Under the pieces are notes generated by a model. That model ran no database searches. It was given only the letters and a program-made list of their open reading frames with translations, and had not been told where the DNA came from. From Delftia tsuruhatensis (GTDB taxonomy: Bacteria > Pseudomonadota > Gammaproteobacteria > Burkholderiales > Burkholderiaceae_C), in NCBI RefSeq assembly GCF_903815225.1, contig NZ_LR813084.1:1-64000 (forward strand): a stretch of DNA of 64,000 nucleotides, in the 5' to 3' direction. Position numbers and translations under genes: made by a program. The first letter of the stretch is position 1. Every line of letters starts with the position of its first letter. Below, in pieces: positions 1 to 10,941 of the stretch.

Positions 1-1407
1 ATGACAGAGGAACCCACGAACGATGCAGGCCAGGGCCTGTGGCAAGTCTGCGTTGAGCAACTCGGGCAGGAGTTGCCCGAGCAGCAGTTCAACACCTGGA
101 TCAAGCCCCTGACCGCGCACGTCGCCGAAGACTTCTCCAAGGTCACCGTCTACGTGGCCAACCGCTTCAAGCTCGACTGGATACGTGCCCAGTACGCAGG
201 CCGCATCTCGGCCATGCTGGAGTCGCTCTACGGCCAGCCGGTCACACTGGAGTTGGCACTCGCTCAGCGTGAAAGTGTTGTGCGCACTTATGTGCGCCCT
301 TCGTCGACCGAACGCTCGGCGCCCCCGGAGACCATCACCACCGCCGTGCCGACCGTCACGGGCGAAGACGCCGCGGCGCCGGTCTTTCGCACGCGCCTGA
401 ACGCCGCCCTGACCTTCGATACCCTGGTGGAAGGTACGGCCAACCGCATGGCGCGCTCGGCCGCCATGCACGTGGCGGCATCGCCCGGCCACCTGTACAA
501 CCCGTTGTTCATCTACGGTGGCGTGGGCCTGGGCAAGACCCACCTGGTGCATGCCGTGGGCAACAAGCTGCTGGCCGACAAGCCCGACGCCAAAGTTCTC
601 TACATCCATGCCGAGCAATTCGTCTCGGATGTGGTCAAGGCCTACCAGCGCCGCACTTTCGACGAGTTCAAGGAGCGTTACCACTCGCTGGATCTGCTGC
701 TGATCGACGATGTGCAGTTCTTCGCCAACAAGGATCGCACGCAGGAAGAGTTCTTCAATGCGTTCGAGGCCCTGCTGGCCAAGAAGAGCCACATCGTGAT
801 GACCTCGGACACCTATCCCAAGGGGCTGGCCAACATCCACGAGCGGCTGGTCTCGCGCTTCGACTCCGGGCTGACGGTGGCCATCGAGCCGCCCGAGCTG
901 GAGATGCGCGTGGCCATCCTGATCAACAAGGCCCGTGCCGAGAACGCCGAGATGCCCGAGGAAGTCGCCTTCTTCGTGGCCAAGAACGTGCGCTCCAACG
1001 TGCGCGAGCTCGAAGGCGCGCTGCGCAAGATCCTGGCCTACTCGCGCTTCAACCAGAAGGAAGTCTCCATCCAGCTGGCCCGCGAGGCCCTGCGCGATCT
1101 GCTGTCCATCCAGAACCGCCAGATCAGCGTGGAAAACATCCAGAAGACGGTGGCCGACTACTACAAGATCAAGGTCGCCGACATGTACAGCAAGAAGCGC
1201 CCTGCCAGCATCGCCCGGCCGCGCCAGATCGCCATGTACCTGGCCAAGGAATTGACCCAGAAGAGCCTGCCCGAGATCGGCGAGCTGTTCGGCGGACGCG
1301 ACCACACCACGGTGCTGCACGCGGTGCGCAAGATCGCCGGCGAACGCCAGCAGCTGACCGAGCTGAACCAGCAGCTGCACGTGCTGGAGCAAACTCTCAA
1401 AGGTTGA
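1..1407 (+). CDS. dnaA: Chromosomal replication initiator DnaA
   Basis: DnaA binds DnaA boxes at oriC, melts the duplex and loads the replicative helicase. The 468-residue product has the usual architecture: an N-terminal domain I, a variable linker around residues 95-135, an AAA+ core with Walker A GGVGLGKT (173-180) and Walker B LLLIDDVQ (232-239), and a C-terminal DNA-binding domain with the DnaA signature [11 protein letters not shown] (about 431-441). The window starts on its ATG, so promoter and upstream DNA are not visible. dnaN follows after 122 bp and gyrB after that, the common dnaA-dnaN-gyrB order. The best origin-like DNA in the window lies about 43 kb away rather than beside this gene, although an origin just upstream of position 1 cannot be excluded from here. 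Confidence 0.99.
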   Translation: MTEEPTNDAGQGLWQVCVEQLGQELPEQQFNTWIKPLTAHVAEDFSKVTVYVANRFKLDWIRAQYAGRISAMLESLYGQPVTLELALAQRESVVRTYVRPSSTERSAPPETITTAVPTVTGEDAAAPVFRTRLNAALTFDTLVEGTANRMARSAAMHVAASPGHLYNPLFIYGGVGLGKTHLVHAVGNKLLADKPDAKVLYIHAEQFVSDVVKAYQRRTFDEFKERYHSLDLLLIDDVQFFANKDRTQEEFFNAFEALLAKKSHIVMTSDTYPKGLANIHERLVSRFDSGLTVAIEPPELEMRVAILINKARAENAEMPEEVAFFVAKNVRSNVRELEGALRKILAYSRFNQKEVSIQLAREALRDLLSIQNRQISVENIQKTVADYYKIKVADMYSKKRPASIARPRQIAMYLAKELTQKSLPEIGELFGGRDHTTVLHAVRKIAGERQQLTELNQQLHVLEQTLKG

Positions 1408-1529
1408 TGAAAACTCCCCCATCCAGGCCGCATGTACGCGGCAAAATGGGGAATTGGAGCGGCAAGAGGGGGCTCATTTGTGAGCCGCCGCTCCCACCGA
1501 GACCCGCATCCTGAATATCAGAGGTTGAC

Positions 1530-2648
1530 ATGATCGTCCTGAAAGCCACACAAGACAAAGTTCTCGCGGTCCTGCAATCGGTGTCCGGCATCGTCGAACG
1601 CCGCCACACGCTGCCCATCCTGGCCAACGTGCTGATCAAGAAGACCGGCAACGCGCTGCAGCTGACCACCAGCGACCTGGAAATCCAGATCCGCACCACG
1701 GCCGAACTCGGCGGCGACACCGGCGACTTCACCACCACCGTGGGCGCGCGCAAGCTCATCGACATCCTCAAGACCATGCCCGGCGACCAGACCGTGAGCC
1801 TGGAAACACAGCAGTCCAAGATGGTGCTCAAGGGCGGCAAGAGCCGCTTCACGCTGCAGACCCTGCCGGCCGAGGACTTTCCGCTGGTGCAGGAGGCCGC
1901 GGCCTTCGGCCCGTCCTTCAGCGTGCCGCAGAAGGTGCTCAAGGACCTGCTGGGCCAGGTCTCCTTCGCCATGGCCGTGCAGGACATCCGCTACTACCTC
2001 AACGGCATCCTGTTCGTGGCCGAAGGCAAGCAATTGTCCCTGGTCGCCACCGACGGCCACCGCCTGGCCTTCGCCAGCAGCCAGCTGGACGTGGAAGTGC
2101 CCAAGCAGGAAGTGATCCTGCCGCGCAAGACCGTGCTGGAGCTGCAGCGCCTGCTGTCGGACGCCGGTGGCGAGAACCAGCCCCACATCGAGATGCAGTT
2201 CGCCAACAACCAGGCCAAGTTCACCTTCGGCGGCATGGAGTTCGTGACCAAGCTGGTCGAGGGCAAGTTCCCCGACTACAACCGCGTCATCCCGCGCAAC
2301 CACACCAACAGCGTGACCCTGGGCCGCGCCCCGCTGCTGGCCAGCCTGCAGCGCACGGCCATCATGACCAGCGACAAGTTCAAGGGCGTGCGCCTGACGG
2401 TGGAGCCCGGCACCCTGCGCGTGGCGTCCAACAACGCCGAGCAGGAAGAGGCCATGGACGAGCTGGACATCGACTACGGTGGCGACACCATCGAGATCGG
2501 CTTCAACGTCACCTACCTGATCGACGCCCTGTCCAACATGAACCAGGACATGATCAGGATCGACCTGCAGGACGGCAACAGCTCGGCGCTGCTGACCATC
2601 CCCGAGAACGACAGCTTCAAGTACGTCGTGATGCCCATGCGCATCTGA
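1530..2648 (+). CDS. dnaN: DNA polymerase III beta subunit (sliding clamp)
   Basis: This is the ring-shaped processivity clamp that tethers DNA polymerase III and other DNA enzymes to the template. The 372-residue length matches bacterial clamps, and the product ends with the conserved clamp C-terminus VVMPMRI. The ATG at 1530 is preceded by AGAGGTTGAC, a good ribosome binding site. It lies 122 bp after dnaA and 211 bp before gyrB on the same strand. The gap to gyrB (2649-2859) is visibly C-rich on the top strand and shows no clear terminator, so dnaA-dnaN-gyrB may be partly co-transcribed. Confidence 0.99.
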   Translation: MIVLKATQDKVLAVLQSVSGIVERRHTLPILANVLIKKTGNALQLTTSDLEIQIRTTAELGGDTGDFTTTVGARKLIDILKTMPGDQTVSLETQQSKMVLKGGKSRFTLQTLPAEDFPLVQEAAAFGPSFSVPQKVLKDLLGQVSFAMAVQDIRYYLNGILFVAEGKQLSLVATDGHRLAFASSQLDVEVPKQEVILPRKTVLELQRLLSDAGGENQPHIEMQFANNQAKFTFGGMEFVTKLVEGKFPDYNRVIPRNHTNSVTLGRAPLLASLQRTAIMTSDKFKGVRLTVEPGTLRVASNNAEQEEAMDELDIDYGGDTIEIGFNVTYLIDALSNMNQDMIRIDLQDGNSSALLTIPENDSFKYVVMPMRI

Positions 2649-2763
2649 GCCATTGCGAGCGCGTCACACCGACCCGATGCCTGACACCTTGCGCAGCCCC
2701 CGCACCCGCCGCCCCATGGCGTTGCATGGTGCACGGCGCGCAACCACCCTATCCGACTCGTAG

Positions 2764-5438
<2,675 letters not shown>

Positions 5439-5439
<1 letters not shown>

Positions 5440-5939
5440 TGTCCTCGGGCGACAAGGACGGTGCAGGTTCCGGCATGGCTGAGGCCCCCCAGGACGAGCC
5501 CACGGCCCTGCCCTTCGTCGAGGACTACCTGCCGGCGCTGCTGGCACAGGCCAGCAAGCTGATTTCGGCGGAGTTCCATGCCGTGGTCGAGGCCGAGGGT
5601 TTTTCGGTCACCGAGTGGCGCATCCTGGCCTCGCTGACCGGCTCGCCGGGCATCAGCACCGGGCGGCTGGCGCAGATCTCGGTCACCAAGCAGCCCACGG
5701 TCACGCGGCTGCTGGACCGCATGGAGGCCAAGGGCTATGTGGAGCGCTTCGCGCACGACAGCGACCGGCGCCTGACCATGGTGCGCATCGCGCCGGCGGG
5801 CCAGGCCATCCTGGCCGATCTGATCCGCAAGGCCAAGGAGCACGAGCTGCGCGTGCTGCAGCCCTTCGGCCTCAAGCGCGCCGAGGCGCTCAAGGTCACG
5901 CTGCGGCGCATCATCGAGCTGCACCTGCCGCCCGGCTGA
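5439..5939 (+). CDS. MarR-family transcriptional regulator
   Basis: A 166-residue protein with a MarR winged helix-turn-helix: TEWRILASL (58-66), a recognition region around LAQISVTKQPTVTRLLDRME (78-96), and the wing with the family signature DSDRRLTMVRIAP (107-119). MarR proteins are dimeric repressors that often sense aromatic acids or their CoA thioesters. I chose the ATG at 5439, which overlaps the gyrB stop in TGATG; a later Met at residue 13 is an alternative. The gene converges on the large aromatic-type catabolic operon that ends at 5969, so it is a reasonable candidate regulator of that operon. Known indole-3-acetate clusters also use MarR regulators, but the link here is inferred only from position. 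Confidence 0.9.
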
Positions 5940-5968
5940 GCGGCTGACAGCCTGGGTGGCCTGGGCCG

Positions 5969-6697
5969 CTACAGCGCCAGGCTGCCCACGCTGGTGCCAC
6001 CGCAGACATAGAGCACCTGGCCGGTCACGAAGCCGCTGGCCGCATCGGCGAAGAAGGCCACGGCGCGCGCCACGTCGGCCGCCTCGCCCAGCCGGCGCAC
6101 GGGCACGGAGGCGGCCAGCTGGCGCTCCCTGTCGCTGCCCTGCGCCACCACGTCGTAGAACATGTCGGTGCGTATCGGCCCCGGCGCGACCACGTTGACC
6201 GTGATGCCCTCGGGCGCCAGCTCCAGCGCCCAGGTGCGCGCCATGCCCAGCATGCCGGCCTTGGTGGCCGAGTAGCTGGTGCGCGTGGCCAGGCCCAGCG
6301 CCGCGCGCGAGGACAGCAGCACCACGCGGCCGAACTGCCGCGCCCGCATGGCCGGCAGCGCCGCCTGCAGCATCTGCACCGCGCAGCCCAGGTGCAGCTC
6401 GACCAGGGCATCCAGGTCCGCGAGCTGCACATCGGGCAGCAGGGCGGCGCGGATCACGCCCGCGTTGTGCACGATGGTGGTGACCTCGTGCTGCCCCACC
6501 ATGGCCTGCACCGCCTGGGCCGTGGCTGCGCGGTCGGCCAGGTCCACCTCGATGCTGTGCAGGCGCGGATGGTCGATTTCGGTGCGCCGCCGCGCCAGCG
6601 AGATGACTTCATAGCCCTGGGCCAGCAGCTGTTCGCAGATGGCCTTGCCGATGCCGGCGCTGCCGCCCGTCACCGCGGCGACCTTGTGCGCCTTCAT
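5969..6697 (-). CDS. Short-chain dehydrogenase/reductase (SDR), last gene of the catabolic operon
   Basis: A 242-residue classical SDR, predicted to oxidise an alcohol or reduce a ketone with NAD(P). It has the cofactor motif TGGSAGIG (10-17), NAG (78-80), the catalytic serine region LLSS (127-130) and YSATK with Tyr142 and Lys146. The start is the ATG at 6697, which overlaps the stop of the upstream cyclase gene (ATGA); the open frame runs further upstream but only through the cyclase gene. As the last gene of a minus-strand run beginning at 21129, it probably acts on a CoA-thioester or hydroxylated intermediate. The substrate cannot be read from sequence. Confidence 0.92.
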   Translation of the reverse strand: MKAHKVAAVTGGSAGIGKAICEQLLAQGYEVISLARRRTEIDHPRLHSIEVDLADRAATAQAVQAMVGQHEVTTIVHNAGVIRAALLPDVQLADLDALVELHLGCAVQMLQAALPAMRARQFGRVVLLSSRAALGLATRTSYSATKAGMLGMARTWALELAPEGITVNVVAPGPIRTDMFYDVVAQGSDRERQLAASVPVRRLGEAADVARAVAFFADAASGFVTGQVLYVCGGTSVGSLAL

Positions 6698-7503
6698 GCC
6701 CTGCCCTCCTCCACCAGCGCCAGCACCCGCAGCGGGCTGCCGCTGCCGTTTTCGATCTTCAGCGGCGCGGCCACCACCAGTGCGCCGGTGGGCGGCAGCT
6801 GGTCCAGCCGGGTCAGGCATTGCAGGCCGTATTTGCCGGCGCCGTGCATCAGCGAATGGCAGGGATAGGGTGGACGCAGGTGGTAGGCCTGGCCCGCGTC
6901 CGTGCCTATGGATTCGGTGCCGAAGCCCAGCACGTCGCGCTGCTCGACCAGGAAACGCACGGCGTCCGTGTCCGGCCCCGGCGTGTGCTGGCCGCTGGCG
7001 TCGAAGTTCTGGAAGGCCTGGGCATCGCGCGCCTGCGACCAGCGCCGCGCCCAGTCGGTGCGCATCAGCACCCAGCTGCCGGCCGGGATGCGGCCGTGGG
7101 CGGCCTCGAAGCGCGCGATATCGGCCACGCCCATCAGGTAGTCGGGATCGGCCGCGGCCTGGGCGCTGCAGTCAATCACGCAGGCCGGGGCGATGAAGTG
7201 CTGCGGCGGGATGCTGTCCACGGCGTTGTTCGGCAGGTCGCGGCCCGAGATCCAGTGGATGGGCGCATCGAAATGCGTGCCCGTGTGTTCGCCGCAGGAA
7301 AAATTGTTCCAGTACCAGGCCGGCCCGCGCTCGTCATAGGCCGATATCCGTTCGATGCGAAAGGGCTGGCACTGGCCTACCTCGGGCGGCAGGGCGATGG
7401 TGGGAAAGTCCGGGCTCAGCGTCTGGGTCAGGTCGATGATGCGGATGCGGCCGCTGGCCAGGGCCAGCGCAAGGCCGGCCAGCAGATCGGGGGAAGCGGG
7501 CAT
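6694..7503 (-). CDS. Cyclase-family metal-dependent hydrolase (kynurenine formamidase / isatin hydrolase-like)
   Basis: A 269-residue member of the cyclase family (PF04199 type), with the metal-binding signature HTGTHFDAPIH at residues 73-83. Characterised relatives hydrolyse N-formylkynurenine, isatin or other cyclic or amide substrates using Mn or Zn. The start at 7503 has a strong ribosome binding site (GGAGGACTCTGAC before ATG) and lies just past the stop of the DUF35-SDR fusion. The longer open frame is only overlap with that gene. Its place among Rieske oxygenase and indolepyruvate-type oxidoreductase genes makes opening of an oxidised aromatic or indolic ring a sensible guess, but the substrate is unproven. 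Confidence 0.85.
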   Translation of the reverse strand: MPASPDLLAGLALALASGRIRIIDLTQTLSPDFPTIALPPEVGQCQPFRIERISAYDERGPAWYWNNFSCGEHTGTHFDAPIHWISGRDLPNNAVDSIPPQHFIAPACVIDCSAQAAADPDYLMGVADIARFEAAHGRIPAGSWVLMRTDWARRWSQARDAQAFQNFDASGQHTPGPDTDAVRFLVEQRDVLGFGTESIGTDAGQAYHLRPPYPCHSLMHGAGKYGLQCLTRLDQLPPTGALVVAAPLKIENGSGSPLRVLALVEEGRA

Positions 7504-7504
7504 G

Positions 7505-8758
7505 TCAGAGTCCTCCTGCGGCGAGTTCGCGTTCAAGTACCTTGGGGTCGTGGCGCCAGCGCTGGCGCCATTCCTGGGCCAGGTCGCCGGGGTAGATGTC
7601 TTCCAGGCCGTCACGCAAAGCCTTCACGATGGCTGACGCCAGCGCGGCGGGAGCGAGCTTGGGCGGTGGCAGGTTCTGGCTCCATTCGTCGTCGATGGGT
7701 CCGGGGAACACGTTGACCACGCGGATGCCCGCAGGCTGCATTTCCGCGCGCAGGCACTGGGCCAGCGACAGGGCCGCCGCCTTGGAGGCCGAGAAGGTGC
7801 CATGCGCGGGAAAATTGGCCAGCGCGTAGACCGACAGCAGATTGACCCAGGCCGTGGCGTGCGCGGCACCATCGGCCGCGCGGGCCTTGAGCGCCGGGCC
7901 GAAGCACTGCGCCAGCCGCAGCAGGCCGAAGTAGTTGACCTCCATCTCGGCCTTGGCCACGTCGGTGCCGCGCCGCGCCGCGATGCCGAAGCCCCGGTGC
8001 AACTCGGCCGTGTTGACCACGATGTCCACCTTGCCGCCGATCTGGCCGGCCAGGGTGCCGACCGAGCGCTCGTCGGTCACATCCAGCGGCACCAGCGTGA
8101 CCTGCGGCATGGCCGCCAACTCCGCCAGGCCCGGCAGCTTCTTCCAGGGTTCGGCATGGCCGACCCAGACAAGATCTGCGCCAGCCTGGACCAGCGCACG
8201 GGCCATGGCCTGGCCCACGGCGGATTGGCCATCCGTCACCAGGCTCTTGCGGTGCTTGGGGTCGCTGGCCATTTCGCGCAGCAGGGGGTCGTCGGCCATG
8301 TGTGGGGTTCCTTTCTCGGGGCATGCGATCAGCACCGCCTGGCCGGCGCGGTCCAGGCGGGCCTGCACTTGCACGCGCTCGGGGGCGGCGCCCACTTCGC
8401 CATGCAGGTGCACCATGACGCTGGGCCCCGTATCGAGCTGCACCATGCCCAGGCGCCAGGGCAGGCGCTCGCGGAAGTACAGGTCGTTGCTGTGGGCCAG
8501 CGTGGTCGAGGCCAGCAGCACGCCCGCACCGTCCTGCGCCTGCCAGGGCAGCTCGGGCGACAGGCAGCGGTGGCAGGCCTCGCGCGGCGGGTACTGCACG
8601 GCGCCGCATTCGGCGCAGGCCTGCAAGGCAAGGCGCCCTTCGGCGGCGGCCGCCGTCAGGCCCAGCGCCACGCGGCCGCGCGCGGACGGCGGCAGGTTGA
8701 TCTGCGGGGTGCGCAGCAGAGGGTTCTTGCGTGCGGGCTTCGTGAACGGCAATGTCAT
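7505..8758 (-). CDS. DUF35/OB-fold zinc protein fused to a degenerate SDR domain
   Basis: A 417-residue two-part protein. Residues about 30-150 are a DUF35 unit: a rubredoxin-like zinc site with Cys48, Cys51, Cys62 and Cys65, followed by an OB-fold. DUF35 proteins typically partner thiolase-fold enzymes acting on CoA thioesters, and a thiolase-fold gene lies immediately upstream (stop and start overlap). Residues about 165-400 resemble an SDR but with decayed signatures: TDGQSAVG in place of TGxxxGxG, NTAE in place of NNAG, and FSASK (Phe322, Lys326) where the catalytic Tyr should be; Ser309 remains. Met154, at the junction, has its own good ribosome binding site (AAAGGA, 8299 start), suggesting two genes that fused or an internal start. 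Confidence 0.85.
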   Translation of the reverse strand: MTLPFTKPARKNPLLRTPQINLPPSARGRVALGLTAAAAEGRLALQACAECGAVQYPPREACHRCLSPELPWQAQDGAGVLLASTTLAHSNDLYFRERLPWRLGMVQLDTGPSVMVHLHGEVGAAPERVQVQARLDRAGQAVLIACPEKGTPHMADDPLLREMASDPKHRKSLVTDGQSAVGQAMARALVQAGADLVWVGHAEPWKKLPGLAELAAMPQVTLVPLDVTDERSVGTLAGQIGGKVDIVVNTAELHRGFGIAARRGTDVAKAEMEVNYFGLLRLAQCFGPALKARAADGAAHATAWVNLLSVYALANFPAHGTFSASKAAALSLAQCLRAEMQPAGIRVVNVFPGPIDDEWSQNLPPPKLAPAALASAIVKALRDGLEDIYPGDLAQEWRQRWRHDPKVLERELAAGGL

Positions 8759-9933
8759 CTGCTGGCCTCCACGATCACGGCGCCCGTGCACAGGCAGCGG
8801 TCATAGGTCACCATGCCGAAGCCGCCCACCAGGGCCGTGCGCGCACCGGGCACGGCGCGTTCCCCGGCCTGTCCGGTGAGCTGGCGCAGCGTCTCGGTCA
8901 GGCCCAGGAAGCCGCCGGCCGCGCCCGCCTGGCCGCAGGACAGCTGGCCGCCACCGGTGTTGTGCGGGAAGTCCCCGGCATGGGTCAGGTCGTGGGCGCG
9001 CACGAAGTCCGGCCCTTCCCCCTTGCCGCAAAAGCCCAGGTCCTCCATCTGCATCATGGCGATCACCGGGTAGTCGTCATAGGTCTGCAGAAAGTCGATG
9101 TCCCGGGGCTGCATGCCCGCCTGGGCATAGAGGTCGCCACGGTCCACGGCCCAGCCGCCGCGCAGCATCACGGGGTCTTCGGCATAGGCGTTGTGGCGTT
9201 CGATGGCGCCGCGCAGCAGCACATGGGGCAGGCCCAGGTCGCGCGCACGTTCGGGTGCCATCACGAGAAAGGCCTCCGCCCCCGCGCAGGGCATGACGCA
9301 GTCGAACAGGTGGATGGGCTCGGCAATCGGCCGGGCCGCCAGGTAGTCCTCCAGCGTCAAGGGCTTGTCGAACAAGGCATGGGGATTGCGCAACGCGTTC
9401 GTGCGCTGGGCCACGGCGATGCGCCCGAAATCCTCGCGCCGCGCGCCATGGCTGCGCATGTAGTGCGCGGTGATGAAGGCGAACATGGCGTTGGGCCCGC
9501 CCGCGCCGTAGGGGTAGCTGGCATCGCGCGCGAAGTCGCTGAAGGCGCCCAGCGTCTGCCGGAACGAGTCCACATGGTTGGTGTCGGCCGCCACGCAGGC
9601 CACCACCTCGGCATCGCCGCATTGCACGGCCCGCGCGGCGCGGCGCAGCGCCATCACGCCCGAGGCCCCGCCCGTGGGGATGTGGTCCAGCCAGCGCGGC
9701 GACAGGCCCAGGTGCTGGGTCACGCCCACGGCGGTGTCGGGCGCCAGCGAGAAGCTGCTGACCGTCAGGCCGTCGATCTGCGCCTTGGCCAGGCCGCTGC
9801 CGGCCAGCAGGCCGCGCACGGCCTGGCCCAGGAACCAGTGCGCGCCATGGATGCTGTAGCGCTCGTAGGGCACGGTGACGGGCACGGCCAGCGCCACGCC
9901 CTCGTAGCCTTTGCGTTGCAGGTAGGTGGCCAT
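8755..9933 (-). CDS. Thiolase-fold protein (lipid-transfer/SCP-x type), probably not a true thiolase
   Basis: A 392-residue thiolase-superfamily protein. The usual nucleophilic Cys motif (CGSG) is replaced by GASG around residues 89-92, the C-terminal GHP is replaced by GQA (334-336, Gln for His), and the second catalytic Cys region reads LVGGFG (368-373). Family members of this kind, such as the Ltp aldolases of steroid side-chain degradation, work with a DUF35 partner and use tyrosines for retro-aldol cleavage of CoA thioesters; a Tyr is present in QTYDDYPV (285). The neighbouring DUF35 fusion supports that comparison. Start chosen at 9933, next to the stop of the Bug receptor gene; the longer frame is antisense-like noise. 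Confidence 0.85.
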   Translation of the reverse strand: MATYLQRKGYEGVALAVPVTVPYERYSIHGAHWFLGQAVRGLLAGSGLAKAQIDGLTVSSFSLAPDTAVGVTQHLGLSPRWLDHIPTGGASGVMALRRAARAVQCGDAEVVACVAADTNHVDSFRQTLGAFSDFARDASYPYGAGGPNAMFAFITAHYMRSHGARREDFGRIAVAQRTNALRNPHALFDKPLTLEDYLAARPIAEPIHLFDCVMPCAGAEAFLVMAPERARDLGLPHVLLRGAIERHNAYAEDPVMLRGGWAVDRGDLYAQAGMQPRDIDFLQTYDDYPVIAMMQMEDLGFCGKGEGPDFVRAHDLTHAGDFPHNTGGGQLSCGQAGAAGGFLGLTETLRQLTGQAGERAVPGARTALVGGFGMVTYDRCLCTGAVIVEASR

Positions 9934-9935
9934 GC

Positions 9936-10925
9936 TCAGTCCAGCCGGATGCCGGCCGCCTCGATGATGCGGCCGAATTTCAGGGTGTCGTCCGCGATGG
10001 TCTGCGCGAACTGCGCGGGCGTGCCGGCCACCACCGTCATGCCCATGCCGGACAGCAGCTCGCGCGTGGCCGGCATCCGCAGGATGGCGGCCAGTTCCCG
10101 GTGCAGCCGCTCGACGATGGCCGGCGGCGTTCCTGCCGGCACCACGAAGCCGATCCAGGTCAGCAGGTCCACGCCGGGCAGGCCCGATTCGGCCAGGGTC
10201 GGCACCTCGGGCAGCAGCGGGCTGCGCGTGGCGCTGGTCACGGCCAGCGGCCGGACCTTGCCGCCCTGGATGTAGGGCATGGCCGGCCCCAGCGCATCGA
10301 AGATCAGCGGCACCTGGCCCGCCACCGTGTCCGTCATGGCCGGTGCGCCGCCCTTGTAGGGCACGGCCAGCAGGTCCACGCCAGCCGCGCTCTTGAAGAC
10401 CTCGCCGGCCACCTGGGCCGGCATGGCGCCGTGCGCATAGGCCAGCCGGCCCGGCTGGGCGCGCGCCGCCGCCAGCAGCTCGGCCACGCTGCGCGCGCCG
10501 GCCGACGGATGCGCCGCCAGCACCATGGGCATGGTGATGGCCAGCGTGACCGGGGCGAAGCTTTTGACCGGGTCGTAGGGCAGCTTGCGGTACAGGCTCT
10601 GGTTCATGGCCAGCGTGGAGTCGATGGCCACGAACAGCGTATGCCCATCGGGCGCCGCGCGGGCCGCCGCCTCGGCCGCGATGAGGGTGTTTCCGCCGGG
10701 CCGGTTGTCCACCATGACGGGCTGCCTCCAGCGCTCGCCCAGGCGTGCCGCCACGGTGCGGGCCACGAGGTCGCTGCCGCCACCGGGCGGGAAGGGCACG
10801 ATGATGCGGATGGGCTTGCTGGGGTAGGCCTGCGGCGCCCCCGTGCCTGCGGCTGCGCCCAGGGCCAGGCAGGCGGTGCACAGCAGGACACCCAGGGACC
10901 GGATCGGGAATGACAGGGCGTGCAT
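9936..10925 (-). CDS. Bug-family (TctC-like) periplasmic solute receptor 1
   Basis: A 329-residue tripartite tricarboxylate transporter-type receptor with an N-terminal signal peptide ending near GAAAGTGAPQA, and Bug hallmarks: YPSKPIRIIVPFPPGGGSD (about 34-52), a DNRPGGNT loop and a C-terminal region rich in TPAQF-type segments. Bug receptors bind carboxylated compounds such as aromatic acids, nicotinate or dicarboxylates in the periplasm. It is one of three receptors in this operon, and no TctA/TctB membrane subunits are nearby, which is common in Burkholderiales. It sits between the CoA ligase and the thiolase-fold gene. Confidence 0.93.
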   Translation of the reverse strand: MHALSFPIRSLGVLLCTACLALGAAAGTGAPQAYPSKPIRIIVPFPPGGGSDLVARTVAARLGERWRQPVMVDNRPGGNTLIAAEAAARAAPDGHTLFVAIDSTLAMNQSLYRKLPYDPVKSFAPVTLAITMPMVLAAHPSAGARSVAELLAAARAQPGRLAYAHGAMPAQVAGEVFKSAAGVDLLAVPYKGGAPAMTDTVAGQVPLIFDALGPAMPYIQGGKVRPLAVTSATRSPLLPEVPTLAESGLPGVDLLTWIGFVVPAGTPPAIVERLHRELAAILRMPATRELLSGMGMTVVAGTPAQFAQTIADDTLKFGRIIEAAGIRLD

Positions 10926-10941
10926 GGTGGCTCCCGTGGGG

